This document shows, one piece after another, positions 51,401-60,640 of a stretch of 64,000 nucleotides of DNA. The translations under genes and the position numbers were made by a program. Position 1 is the first letter of the stretch; each line of letters opens with the position of its first letter. Below the pieces are notes generated by a model that did not search any database, had not been told where the DNA came from, and worked only from the letters and a program-made list of their open reading frames with translations. Location of the stretch: the NCBI GenBank assembly GCA_948567375.1, contig OX419756.1, positions 75,282,333 through 75,346,332 of the forward strand, written 5' to 3'. The stretch comes from Lunularia cruciata. Taxonomy: Eukaryota > Streptophyta > Marchantiopsida > Lunulariales > Lunulariaceae.

Positions 51401-51993
51401 TAGCCTTGAGGAGGATGCACAACCTCCTTCACCACCAAATCACTCTCATCCCCTTCCAAACTCTCCTCCATACGAATTGCGATCTTGATAGCTTCAACCT
51501 TGGAAGAAGGTTTCTCATATCTCACCTTGCTTCTAATTTGTGGTCTCAATCCTCCCACAAAATTCTTGGTGAGCATGGCCCCTATGCCAATCATTGTAGT
51601 CTCCACATCATCCCCACCCTTCCTCAACACTATGCGAAATCTGGACTCCAACTTTTCCACTCTTTCCACATAGACTCTCACTTTCTCTCCTTCTCCTTGC
51701 TTGAGAAATGTAACCTCACTCATCAATCTCTCATAACTCTCATCAGGAAGAAAGTTCTCAATGAGAGCTGAAGTCAAAGTCTCCCAAGACTCCTCTTCCC
51801 CATCTCTCCTCTCTCTTTTTTGGTATTCTGACTCATACCATGTAAGTGCTGCATCCTCAAAGAAATCTGGTAATAATGAGGCCAACTCATTCTTCCTCCT
51901 CTCATTGTTTCCTATGCAAGCTCTCTTGAAGTCTCTCACAAAGGCCTCCACATCTTCTCCATCCTTGCCAAAGAAAACTGGAAGTTTTCCCAT
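48409..51993 (-). CDS. gag-protease-RT-RNase H polyprotein of element E
   Basis: Intact 1,194-codon ORF with ATG at 51,993. Gag capsid is about residues 1-180. One CCHC knuckle (CFGCGGRGHIQRNC) is at 282-295. An aspartic protease (VDGGSAVNAMP, Asp at about 502) has Gly in place of Ser/Thr. An acidic Glu/Ser linker spans about 620-652. RT runs about 755-980 (VCVDYKKLN, FGDGYSGYNQI, VMPFGLCNAPTTF, catalytic FIDD at about 891-894), and RNase H about 1,036-1,160 (YTDAS, MEREGLA, VTDHKAL). Such polyproteins form the virus-like particle and copy the RNA. The ORF stops before integrase, which is out of phase, so the copy is probably non-autonomous now. It has the best-preserved coding capacity in the nest. 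Confidence 0.92.
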   Translation of the reverse strand: MGKLPVFFGKDGEDVEAFVRDFKRACIGNNERRKNELASLLPDFFEDAALTWYESEYQKRERRDGEEESWETLTSALIENFLPDESYERLMSEVTFLKQGEGEKVRVYVERVEKLESRFRIVLRKGGDDVETTMIGIGAMLTKNFVGGLRPQIRSKVRYEKPSSKVEAIKIAIRMEESLEGDESDLVVKEVVHPPQGYKYDGTSDTLMTRVAPQVVVAPVLAPPPKDPLQTITEQLADLKINVVQLWEKREVDHNVGRGPRSYGNYPYRGGQPANNFNDKNCFGCGGRGHIQRNCPNSTYHGGRSYEGANREKEGGSETQVAPNPNKGKEIASIDVVESKYEKGECSNSKGLNLELLAQEKKRARFAQDVHSSQGFTSSKDTPMSTRSTRTSTPSTTKTPRKKLGMEDFLISKQQWNYNVLEDVSSHKANITVGQLIALNPTLRKELRGGLSSTRSKKKKKAKVPVSMGVVDAKPAPWEACEYASKIDVRVNGHNIKDALVDGGSAVNAMPERLMKTLGMIPSRPSTFVVSMANKQQVRPVGVMDKVVVSVMGVQNLMTFQVLKDSSYDLLLGRPWLRAARTTDRWHKGYLRIGPSNHRVTVPVTNTTNTSHSDTPSSNYWESDSEEGASGVDTSMEEETSTEEDESESDSDVYPLCAMDCAPKPEVLKDPDKSPLTLEEVERRLATLKYGPNVTKEEKVRFEEIFRKFIHVFAFNYKDLKEVTLEEHKIEVESHARPVRQKQRRISPPISLVVKEEIDKLKDAGFIFEVENSEWVSPIVIVKKKNGKLRVCVDYKKLNVVTKKDYYPLPFIDEILEEVAGHERYSFGDGYSGYNQIKIAPEHQQLTTFITPWGTYAFKVMPFGLCNAPTTFQRFMNRVFEPFIGKFVRDFIDDFCVYGSKEEHFEHLIKVLQCLDEANASLNPEKCIFGCEEGLLLGHIISKDGIVVDPEKVRKISDLPFPSSLTKLRQFLGMVGYYRRFIFSFSNKAYALTIYMKKGVDYMVILEDKEALKAFEELKQSLVVAPILAKPNWSKPFILYTDASNVAIGCTLSQLDQDGHDHLIAYASRQMVSAEKNYSVMEREGLAVIFGLKKFRHYLIGGKATIVTDHKALKYIFNKPNVEGRLARWMILLSEYDYTIEDRPGKKYANADLLSRAYDHDGDEPVDDSFPDEELMTISVTQEVPMEYKEIVNL

Positions 51994-52217
51994 CTTAACC
52001 CCTCACTATCTTTCTTTTCTCTCAAATTTTTTTTTTCTCTCACTCTATTACTAATAGAGTATATACATGACTAACACCATCTGAGAATAATCCACTCTAG
52101 GGAAAATAAAAGGTTCAGGTTGCTCCAAGATTTCTATAGCAACATCAAATCCTAGAGTGCATATTAATCTAACTCTCATGGATAGTTTATCCATAAGTTG
52201 AAAGATTATCTCCATCA

Positions 52218-52821
52218 CTAATCTTGAGAACTAGCTGATGAAGGTGGTAATATTTCTGTAGCTGTACTAAGACTCTCTCCAAGATCCTTCACCAAAGTTT
52301 CCAAAAGTGCTTTTACTCTACTACACTCATGTCCTTTTGGAAGTCCTTCAACTCCACAAACCTCACACAACTCCTTGGTCTTAGATCTTCTCCCTCCCAA
52401 TCTTGGTGAAGAAGGTCCAACATGCAAACCCAAGTCAAGTAAGCCTCTCCTTTCCCTCAATCTCTTGCTCTCAAAGGTCAATGGACATGAACTTGCCTTA
52501 TGTCCCTTCTCTCTACATAGAAAGCACTTAGACTCACTCTTTCCTCCAAGTGGTGTGGGTTTTTGGATCCTCTCAATACTCTCTTCAAATTCTATTGTAA
52601 ACTCTCTTTTTCTCAAATCAACCCCTATAATCACCTCAAACCCTTGGGGAACCTTGCATAATCTCAATTTCCACTCTTGATGACCCTCCATATTCCCAAG
52701 ATGAATCTAAACACTCAAACATGCTTTTTGTTGATCTCAAACTTCTCATGCATGAGATCTCCACTTTGCAGAATTGACCATTCCTCACAATGTCACTCAA
52801 ATCTCCCAACCAATGTGTCAC
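52218..52821 (-). pseudogene. Extra zinc-knuckle ORF upstream of gag (element E)
   Basis: Two overlapping frames (52,821-52,636 and 52,691-52,218) probably represent one protein of about 200 residues with a frameshift. The C-terminal part has a canonical CCHC knuckle (CFLCREKGHKASSC), followed by a second Cys/His cluster (CEVCGVEGLPKGHEC). The block before the knuckle recalls the CCHC-terminated gag-like proteins of plant LINEs, but this is only a pattern impression. It lies about 220 bp upstream of the gag start, where Ogre/Tat elements carry an additional ORF1. A nucleic-acid-binding role is inferred from the knuckle. Confidence 0.65.
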
Positions 52822-53338
52822 AGTCCTCTGAAATTTTGCACACTTGATAACAACTCAAGGGCGTCCCTCCCTGCAGAATTTCAGATCTTTTCATCTAGCC
52901 ATTTGGTCTAGACACCTTTCTATTCAGCACCCATATTTCAGATTTGGTCTGAAAACAACCCCCCTCACTTCAAAAACTCATTTCTCCCTGCGCAAGAACG
53001 ATCTCTCTCTAATTTTTGTGCCAGCAAGTAGGATACAATGCACTAAATTTCCTTGGAAATTTTCAGGACAATTCACTGAAAATTGAAGAAATGGCAGACT
53101 CTGTACAATTTTCTAGAGAGCATGCAGTTGCGGGAGCACTTTACCCTATCAACTTTCAAAAATTCTAGCCCAGTGCGCATAGAAGCTCTCACAATAATTT
53201 CAAGTGTGCTAACTGAAAGATAACTGAAGCTATCATGTGTAGAAATCTCAAGTCCAGATCTCAAACTTGAGATTTTGCCCAAAATCACCTTAATCCCCAA
53301 AATCTACAATCCACCTCACACAATCTCTCCAATTCCTC

Positions 53339-53509
53339 TCATGTGTACAAGATGTACAAAATCACCTCAAAGACATCATAATGAACTACAGGGTATACAA
53401 ATGGATCTTGGTTCTCTAACATAAGTTCAGCACTCTCCTCTCCTAATGTTCTCTCCAAGTGAGCTCTCATAACCTCCTTCTGCCTAATGTAGAATTGGAC
53501 GCGGAACAT
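53339..53509 (-). CDS. Small leader ORF of element E
   Basis: 56 codons from ATG (53,507-53,509), starting 20-odd bases after the PBS; the frame is also open upstream into the LTR, without ATG. The peptide reads MFRVQFYIRQKEVMR, then GEESAELMLENQDPF, then VYPVVHYDVFEV. It resembles the two leader ORFs of chromovirus A2 (62,877-63,306). No family recognised. A near-identical copy is in the duplicated leader at 54,239-54,403. Confidence 0.5.
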   Translation of the reverse strand: MFRVQFYIRQKEVMRAHLERTLGEESAELMLENQDPFVYPVVHYDVFEVILYILYT

Positions 53510-53529
53510 TATCTTGCCCTCTAGAGAGG

Positions 53530-53546
53530 TCCCGGCAACGGAACCA
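53530..53546 (-). other. Primer-binding site of element E
   Basis: Minus strand TGGTTCCGTTGCCGGGA, six bases after the LTR end. It is close to TGGCGCCGTTGCCGGGGA, a tRNA-complementary PBS common in plant Athila/Tat-type elements. A second copy is at about 54,425-54,440. Confidence 0.7.
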
Positions 53547-53552
53547 AAAATG

Positions 53553-54238
53553 TGAGCCGGCCTGTCGCTCACTCAGGATGAACCTCTGATGGCTATTATG
53601 GTAGCGCACCATGGACTAAGAAGGCAAGGAACCCGAACTCCATCATACTCCTCCAAGGCTAACACTCCAAGACTCAAGACATTGCTCACTAGAGAACTCA
53701 ATGAGAGAGATAGTTGCAAATGAACGGATGATGAGTACCTCCTCACCCCTTGTTTATATACTTGTGAAATAGTTACGTACCAAAGTTACTAATTACCGTA
53801 GTAACTCAAGTGACTAGACTAAAAGTCAAGTAAAGTCAAAAAGTAGAAAGGAATATCCATTCACATGGGCATATTCCCCTAAGCATGTGGTCTTATCTTG
53901 ACCCAACCACTAAGTCAAGGATTCCTTCACATGGGCTATCCTTGGAATAATGAAGAATCCAAAAGAAAAAGGTTTGCGGGCCCAAGAGTTCTCAACTCTT
54001 TCCTCAAAGCCAAACACCTAGGAATAATGCCAAGTCAACACACTAAAATCCAAAATAATGGTGCTCATCTTTTCTACTTCCTCTAAAGTAAGGTCCACTC
54101 TATCTTATCTATGACTAACTTTAGCTAACCATGACTAATATAGAACCATCCTTTATCTCTATGAATAATATCTCTTAAGTACTTGTAATACCAAGCTAAA
54201 TATCACAATACCACACACATGCACAAATGGGTGTTATA
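53553..54238 (-). repeat. Inner 5' LTR of element E
   Basis: 686 bp. On the plus strand it runs from TGAGCCGGCC to TGTTATA (the expected terminal CA reads TA). This copy directly precedes the PBS and coding region. It is followed by a second leader and LTR. Confidence 0.88.
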
Positions 54239-54446
54239 GTACAAGATGTACAAAATCACCTCAAAGACATCATAATGAACTACAGGGTATACAAATGGAT
54301 CTTGGTTCTCTAACATAAGTTCAGCACTCTCCTCTCCTAATGTTCTCTCCAAGTGAGCTCTCATAGCCTCCTTCTGCCTAATGTAGAATTGAACGTGGAA
54401 CATTATCTTGCCTTCTGGAGAGGTCCCGGCAACGGAACCAAAAATG
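54239..54446 (-). repeat. Duplicated 208-bp leader segment of element E
   Basis: Matches 53,345-53,552 base for base in length (208 bp) with a handful of substitutions. It includes the PBS and the start of the small leader ORF. Together with the adjacent LTR it makes a tandem repeat: 53,345-54,238 (894 bp) and 54,239-55,136 (898 bp). Confidence 0.9.
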
Positions 54447-55136
54447 TGAGCCGGCCTGTCTCTCACTCAGGATGAACCTCTGATGGCTATTATGGTAGCG
54501 CACCATGGACTAAGAAGGCAAGGAACCCAGACTCCATCATACTCCTTCAAGGCTAACACTCCAAGACTCAAGACATTGCTCACTAGAGAATTCAATGAGA
54601 GAGAGATAGTTGCAAATGAAAGGATGATGAGTACCTCCTCACCCCTTGTTTATATACTTGTGAAATAGTTACGTACCAAAGTTACTAATTACTGTAGTAA
54701 CTCAAGTTACTAGACTAAAAGTCAAGTAAAGTCAAAAAGTAGAAAGGAATATCCATTCACATGGGCATATTCCTCTAAGCATGTGGTCTTATCTTGACCC
54801 AACCACTAAGTCAAGGATTCCTTCACATGGGCTATCCTTGGACTAAAGAAGAATCCAAAACAAAAAGGTTTGCGGGCCCAAGAGTTCTCAACTCTTTCCT
54901 CAAAGCCAAACACCTAGGAATAATACCAAGTCAACACACTAAAATCCAAAATAGTGGTGCTCATCTTTTCTACTTCCTCTAAAGTAAGGTCCCATCTATC
55001 TTAGCTATGACTAACTTTAGCTAACCATGACTAATATAGAACCATCCTTTATCTCTATATAAATAATATCTCTTAAGTACTTGTAATACCAAGCTAAATA
55101 TCACAATACCACACACATGCACAAATGGGTGTTACA
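54447..55136 (-). repeat. Outer 5' LTR of element E
   Basis: 690 bp from TGAGCCGGCC to GGGTGTTACA on the plus strand. It abuts the right-hand target duplication GGACTG (55,137-55,142), so it is the true outer end of the integrated element. Confidence 0.9.
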
Positions 55137-56000
55137 GGACTGACAAGCTGAGGAGCTTGCAGGAGTTCCAGCGAAAGGCTGGAGAGAGCCTACGTGAGGC
55201 ATACACTCGCATGAGGTGGCTGATCTGTTTCACTCAGGGAGTTACTGAGGCCCAGGCAGTCCAGTTTTGGTATGGGATACTGGATAGGGAGTTGAGACGT
55301 AGAGTTCGTGATGCTATGTTGTTGCAGGCTACTTCACCCACTTTGGCAGTAGTCTTCGGTTTGGCTGAGCGTATTGAGCTCAACATGGTGGAGGAGAGAG
55401 TGGTGACATCTGGATTTGGTAGAGAGACCACATCCACGGTTGTGACTTCTTCTAGAGTGCAACAGAGTGCACCACGCCCAGTTGGTTTTTGAGGACAGGG
55501 TGGACAGCCCAGATCCTATGGAGCGAGTGGAGGGCCTAGTGGAGTTAAACCCTTGCCTTCATTTTTGGGTCAGCAGCAGCCATTGAGTGGTGGTGTTGCT
55601 TGTTGGACTTGTGGTGGACCTCACCATAGGAGAGAGTGTACTCAGGGCAGCGGACCTGATACCTCTGGTGCATCACAGCTAGCACAGAGGCAGTGTGAGC
55701 ACTGCCATAGATTTGGTCACACTAGTGACCGGTGTTTTGACCTACACTCGGAGTTACGGAGTGGTAGGGTTGCTATGGCAGGTAGTAGAGGAGCTCCAGT
55801 TCATGGAGGACAAGGTGGTAGAGGTGGTGGTAGAGGATCTACACCTAGTAGGGGTGCAGTACCTGCCCTTACTTCTGACACAGCTATGGCTACTCAGATT
55901 GAGCAGAGATTGGCTAGTATGGCTATTGCTCAAAGGAGATCAGATTTGGGTGCTGAGGCTTCTACCTCATATGCTGGTGATAGAGATGCTTTGGACTTCA
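55137..56000 (+). pseudogene. gag of element D, C-terminal part with two zinc knuckles
   Basis: Continues the gag frame of 45,763-46,426. Capsid C-terminal-like block (FQRKAGESLREAYTRMRWL, then VQFWYGILDRELRRRVRD). A TGA at 55,490 (one change from CGA) interrupts it. Two knuckles follow: CWTCGGPHHRREC (C-X2-C-X3-H-X4-C) at about 55,600 and CEHCHRFGHTSDRC (C-X2-C-X4-H-X4-C) at about 55,695. A Gly/Arg-rich stretch comes after. By family knowledge this is the nucleocapsid that packages element RNA. Confidence 0.85.
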
Positions 56001-56518
56001 TGTGCGGAGCAGCCCAGGTGGATGCATCTGCAGCAGTGACTAGGAGTGCAGTATGTGCTCCAGAGCCTAGAGGAGCATCAGTGGAGTTGGACCCACAGAG
56101 AGGAGAGGTTGGGAGACAGGTCAGACTTCCCCAATCTTTCACGCTATCTGAGGCATTACAGACAACATCCATGGTTCCTAGATGTCCCAGTGCAGGTGTG
56201 GTAGGTGGTGATGGAGTACTTGATGGAGTACCTGCTAGTCAGCCACCTGCTACTACACAGACTGCATCTAGCATGATGTTGGGGGCGGGTCAGCTGATTA
56301 TGCGGCATCCTTTATTTTCAGCCAGTGACATGTTTACATCGGGAGTTGACCTAGCCCCAGTATTCCGGTTGGCTGCCACGTTGTGTGAGAGTAGGGATGG
56401 TGCAATTCCTACTACTAGAGCAGAGGTGGTTGGTAGTGGAGCTGACTTGGTTGAGGAGCATGGGATCCGTTCAGCGACCAATGGTTTATGGTAGGCAGCA
56501 GCGGCTAGACTGGAGGAG

Positions 56519-56830
56519 TTGCCAGCTAGACCGGCCTTTGAGAGAGCGCGGTTTACACCTGGTGTTGTCCTATTGGATAACCAGAGGGAGATTTTTTGTT
56601 TGGTGGGACCTTCAGGGAAGGTCTATACACCACAGAGAGTCTTGTTAGACTCTGGTGCGCAACCTCTTATGTTGGGGAAGGCTGCAGTTGTCGGTCTGGA
56701 GTTACGGAAGATCGATGTGGAGAGGTGTCCATTTCAGATCCAGACATCTCTAGGTGGTGGTTCGACATAGTACATCACACGTGGGGAGCTTTTTGTCCAG
56801 GTTCAGCTTGGTCATCCGACTGATAGCTCG
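56519..56830 (+). pseudogene. Aspartic protease of element D
   Basis: In the same frame as gag. Catalytic motif VLLDSGAQPLMLG (Asp codon 56,648-56,650). TAG codons at 56,492 and 56,768, each one change from CAG, bracket it. The region to about 57,330 links protease and methyltransferase without recognised domains (contains DVLVGGAVLYPMGFSIDYW). Confidence 0.8.
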
Positions 56831-57334
56831 GTGGTGAGAGCTCAGGCTATTGCGACGATAGCTGAGTCATATGATGTGCTAGTTGGGGGAGCAGTGTTAT
56901 ACCCTATGGGTTTCAGCATTGACTATTGGGAGGAGACAGCCTCTTATAGACCTGGTTGGCAATCTGGTGAGGGATGGGTATGTCGCCTACCAGTACGCTT
57001 CAGTAGTGGCAGTCTTGGCTCATTACAGTCCCGGACCATGGCAGCATCAGTTTTGGCTTTCAGCGGTGTAGTTACTTGGCCTGGTGACTTGTTGGAGGGG
57101 AACGCCCATGCAGAGGATACTCCAGTACCAGAGGAGATCACTCGGCTTTGGAGTACGAGTGGGATTGTTCCATCCACCTTGGATGTTCCATTGTGGAGTT
57201 TAGAGGAGGCATTGCAGCAACATGCAGATCAGTTGGTGCAGCAGGCTTGGAGTGGAGCCTTTGTACCATCAGGGGATGAGTGTGAGGATGAGCCTCCAGA
57301 GGCGATTGCTTTGACACCTCTGGATACCACACTC

Positions 57335-58300
57335 ATTGCTTGGCAGTATCCAGTAGAGGGGATATGTCTATTGGAGTTGTTTGGTGGGATCAGCACCGGA
57401 CTAGCTGCGGTGTTACAAGCGGGTATACGAGTACAGAGGTACTTGTATGTAGAGAGAGATGAGACTGCTAGGTGAGTCTCTCTACATCATGTGGCACACT
57501 TGGCTTATCGGTATCCGGAGTTATTACCGATGTCAGCAGTCAGAGGTTACCAGAAGGCCTTACCAAGAGACATTTCCTTACTGGGGGCGCATGACCTAGA
57601 GAGACATAGGCCTATTCACTGGGTGATTTCTGGATGGCCATGTTAGGGACATACACGTGCGGGCCACGGTTTGGGTCTTCAGGATCCTCGTTCTGGTGTG
57701 TTTTGGGAGATGTTATGGATACTACGACATCTCCAGGTTCATCAGTCTGTTTCTCCAGCTTACCTTTTGGAGAATGTTCCTTTGATGGGTGATTCTCGCA
57801 CTAGAGTGGTGGCGAGTACACATCAGATCCATTCTTGGATGGGACCTGCTGTATTGTTAGATGCAGCCAAAGTGGGATCACGGGCTCATCGTCTTCGTCT
57901 TTGGTGGATGAACCTCTTACCCAGAGAGGTTCTACAACGTAGTTATGATGGGATTCAGCGACTAGACCACATTCTTGTTGATGACATCTTGGATGATGGA
58001 CGTCAGTCTCAGACAGTGGTAGTGGCTGATAGGTCACCTATGGCAGTGGTGAACCTAGTTGGACAGCCTAGAGCTGCATTTCCCACACTCATGAGTTTCC
58101 CAAGGTCTCATGCTTTTCGAGAGGGAGGACCCGGACTTGTTTGGGACTCACAGTTACAGCAGTTGGTGGAGCCCAACGCTGATGAGAGAGAGCGGGCGAT
58201 GGGTTTTTGCACCGGTATTACCGCTATTCCAGCAGTGTCAGAGGCATCCAGGCGTCAGGTGTTAGGTCAGGCTATGGACCTGAACTGTTTGATCTGGATT
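57335..58300 (+). pseudogene. Dnmt3-type cytosine-5 DNA methyltransferase domain in element D
   Basis: All catalytic blocks of a C5 methyltransferase occur in canonical order in one frame. Motif I is CLLELFGGISTGLAAVLQAG (57,365-57,424), the S-adenosylmethionine site. Motif IV is WVISGWPC with the catalytic Cys at 57,641-57,643. Motif VI is LLENVPLMG (Glu at 57,770-57,772). Motif VIII is LLDAAKVGSRAHRLRLWW (about 57,854-57,907). Motifs IX/X are ERERAMGFCTGIT, then SEASRRQVLGQAMDL (about 58,184-58,285). The spacing, the RYL after motif I and the AHR block follow Dnmt3; the order is not permuted as in plant DRM. There are two stops: TGA at 57,473 (from CGA) and TAG at 57,644, exactly in place of the Gln expected after the catalytic Pro-Cys. 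The ancestral product would methylate cytosine in DNA; this copy cannot. Confidence 0.9.
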
Positions 58301-58871
58301 GTGAGCCTTGGTTTGGCAGAGCAGCGTAGGATGCGCTTGATAGGCATCACCACTCGGACACTTGTGAGCCCTGTGCTATCGAGACGATTCAGGCACATGT
58401 TGGGGACGATGGACCAAGTGGACATGGTATTCTTGGGACACATCCAGTAGCTACTAGGGAGAGTGGTCTACTTGGAGTCCATCCAGGTGAGCGTGGGCTA
58501 CTTGGATTACACCCTTGGTCCACATGGGATGCAGCCAGAGGACGTGTGGAGCTTGCAGCCAGAGTGGAGGGAGTTTTTCACACAGGGGCTGGGACCTCTA
58601 GTGGTCGGGAGCATGACACTATTGCTCCCAAGGGCCAAGTGTAGCAGTCAGTCAATACGTCTTCCACTCCTACTATAGTTACAGAGGATACTTGGGAGCC
58701 AGATCTTGGACCCAAGCTTACTAGAGAGGAAAGACGGAGGGTTTGGAGGTTCTTGAGGAGTCACATGAGTTGTTTTGCCTTCAGTATGAAGGATTTGGGT
58801 GCTCTGAAGGGACATGGTATACGGATTGAGCTGACTAGCGACACATCTGACGTCCTTATCGATATAGTGAG
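58300..58871 (+). pseudogene. Methyltransferase-RT linker of element D
   Basis: In a frame one base earlier than the methyltransferase, the sequence reads through short repeats (ESGLLGVHPGERGLLGLHP) to DTWEPDLGPKLTREERRRVW, then FLRSHMSCFAFSMKDLG and GHGIRIEL, the usual N-terminal approach of a Ty3 RT. A TAG at 58,642 (from CAG) lies in this frame. Another -1 change near 58,840-58,850 leads to the RT frame. Confidence 0.65.
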
Positions 58872-59460
58872 ATGGAGAGGACATTGATTCAGAGCCGGAG
58901 TAGTGATCTTTTTGAGGCTGGTTTGGTGGAGATTTCACATGGAGAGTATGCATCAGCGACAGTGATGCCAACCAAGAAGGATATGCATGGCAACTATATA
59001 GATAGGCGGATGTGTGGAGATTACCGTCCTATCAACCGACAGACCAGGGCTGATCGGTATGCCATGCCTACACCGGAGGAGATTTTTGATGCGATTGGGC
59101 ATGCAAAGGTCTTTAGTACTTTGGATCTTCGAGCGGGATATCATCAGTTGCCGATCAGGGAGGAGGATAAGTCCAAGACAACATTTTGGGCTATTGATCC
59201 TCACGGCAAGGATGTGTTACATCAGTGGAGGTTCTTACCATTTGGGTTGAAGAATGCTCCCGCTGAGTTCCAGAGGGTCATGGATAGGATCCTAGCTGGA
59301 TTGGATTTTGCTCGGTGCTATATTGATGACATTTTGGTTTATAGCACTACTGTGGAGGAGCATGAGAGACAATTGTTGGAGGTGTTTGAGAGGTTGAGAT
59401 CTCATGGACTCAAATTACATCCTGGGAAGTGTAGGTTCTTCCACGACAGGTTGAGTATTT
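58872..59460 (+). pseudogene. Reverse transcriptase of element D
   Basis: Frame with MCGDYRPINRQT, TLDLRAGYHQLPI, FLPFGLKNAPAEF and the catalytic YIDDILVYS (Tyr codon 59,319-59,321). At about 59,455, after KLHPGKCRFFHDR, a third -1 frame change occurs. The downstream frame continues YLGHTIYPGGLGV and, past a TGA at 59,555 (from CGA), AFLGLANFYCRYV. RT motifs are complete and recognisably Ty3-like. Confidence 0.88.
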
Positions 59461-60640
59461 GGGTCACACTATCTACCCCGGAGGACTTGGTGTCCATCAG
59501 ACCAAGGTGGAGGCTATTGCACGTATTCCTCGGCCTACGGATGTGAGCAGAGTGTGAGCATTCCTTGGGTTGGCAAACTTCTATTGCCGCTATGTTAGAG
59601 GATTTAGTGCCATTGCCAAGGCCTTGACAAAGCTGACCAAGCTTACACAAGAGTGGTGTTGGGGAGATGAGCAAGAGAGAGCTTTTGTAGAGCTCAAGGA
59701 GAGGCTGACATCTGCTCCTATTTTGAGGAGATCGATCAGGGGACGACCATTTCAGGTTCACACTGATTGGAGTATGTTGGGGCTTGGAGCGGTGCTCACC
59801 CAACATGATGATGAGGAGAAGGAGTTTGTGGTGGCCTATGCTAGTCGCTCCAACAATTCAGTGGAGGTGAAGTATAGTTCATATGAGGGAGAGTGCTTGG
59901 CAGCAATTTGGGCAGTAGCACATTTCCGATGTTACCTATTTGGTAACCCCTTCACTCTCATCACTGATCATCAGCCGCTGAAGTGGTTGATGGAGTCCGA
60001 CAAGCTTTCAAGGAAGCTTGCACGATGGGCTCTGATTTTACAGGAGTATGATTTCACGGTTGTTCATAGACCTGGAGTGGTGAACCGTGATGCAGATGGG
60101 TTGAGTAGAAACCCATGTCCCAGCAAGCAGGATCAGACCGGAGCACGTTGGCATGGTGAGACAGATGAGGAGATGGTGCCAGGTTGGCATGCATTGGCCT
60201 TTCTGTGTATATTTGTAGAGACTTTGGTGGTATCTCTCTCAGCGCATACAGGAGGAGTTATTGAGGTCACAGATCCAGAGAGTGAAGATATTGGTACAGT
60301 TCAGCGAGACATTCATGATGATATCTTAGTGATGGACTATCTTCGCACTGGTGTTGTGGGTGGCACAGTTGGGGCCAAGGAGAGAGACTGTGTTCTTCAG
60401 CGAGCCAGACGGTTCAGATTGGAGGGTAGACATCTTTTGTGTATATGGGAGGATGGTAGAGTGCGAGTAGTACCACTTCCATCACAGAGACCACAGTTGG
60501 TCCGTCATGCTCATGAGGAGCTAGGACATTTTGGAGTAAAGCGTACATATAGCTTACTTCAGAGTCATTATTGGTGGCGCGGTATGTAGACCGAGGTATA
60601 GCAGTTTGTTGCCAGATGTGTGGTTTGTGACCGAGTTAGA
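59461..60640 (+). pseudogene. RNase H and integrase zinc domain of element D
   Basis: The open frame 59,558-60,589 has RNase H landmarks: Asp in VHTDWSMLG, Glu in YEGECLA, Asp in ITDHQPLKW, then HRPGVVNRDADGLSR. The integrase HHCC domain begins with HAHEELGHFG. A TAG at 60,587 (from CAG) splits it from the CVVC half (VARCVVCDRV, about 60,612-60,640). Confidence 0.88.

Larger units (their letters stand above)
46433..55136 (-). mobile_element. Element E: Athila/Ogre-like Ty3/gypsy retrotransposon
   Basis: Minus-strand element nested in gag of element D. Reading right to left: LTR, 208 bp of leader, LTR again, PBS, small leader ORF, zinc-knuckle ORF, long gag-pol ORF, integrase, PPT and LTR. 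The PBS (TGGTTCCGTTGCCGGGA on the minus strand) is of the TGGCGCCGTTGCCGGGGA type used by many non-chromodomain plant Ty3 elements. RT signature (IDDFCVYG), lack of a chromodomain and an extra ORF upstream of gag point to the Athila/Tat/Ogre side. LTRs are about 97-98% identical, so it is a fairly recent insertion. Confidence 0.88.

Noticed and set aside
55695-56648. Alternative frames (114 and 87 codons) within gag/protease of element D
   Set aside because: They overlap the frame carrying the zinc knuckles and the protease motif and show no domains.
57335-58300. Plant DRM-type methyltransferase
   Set aside because: DRM has permuted motif order; here motif I comes before IV, VI, VIII, IX and X.
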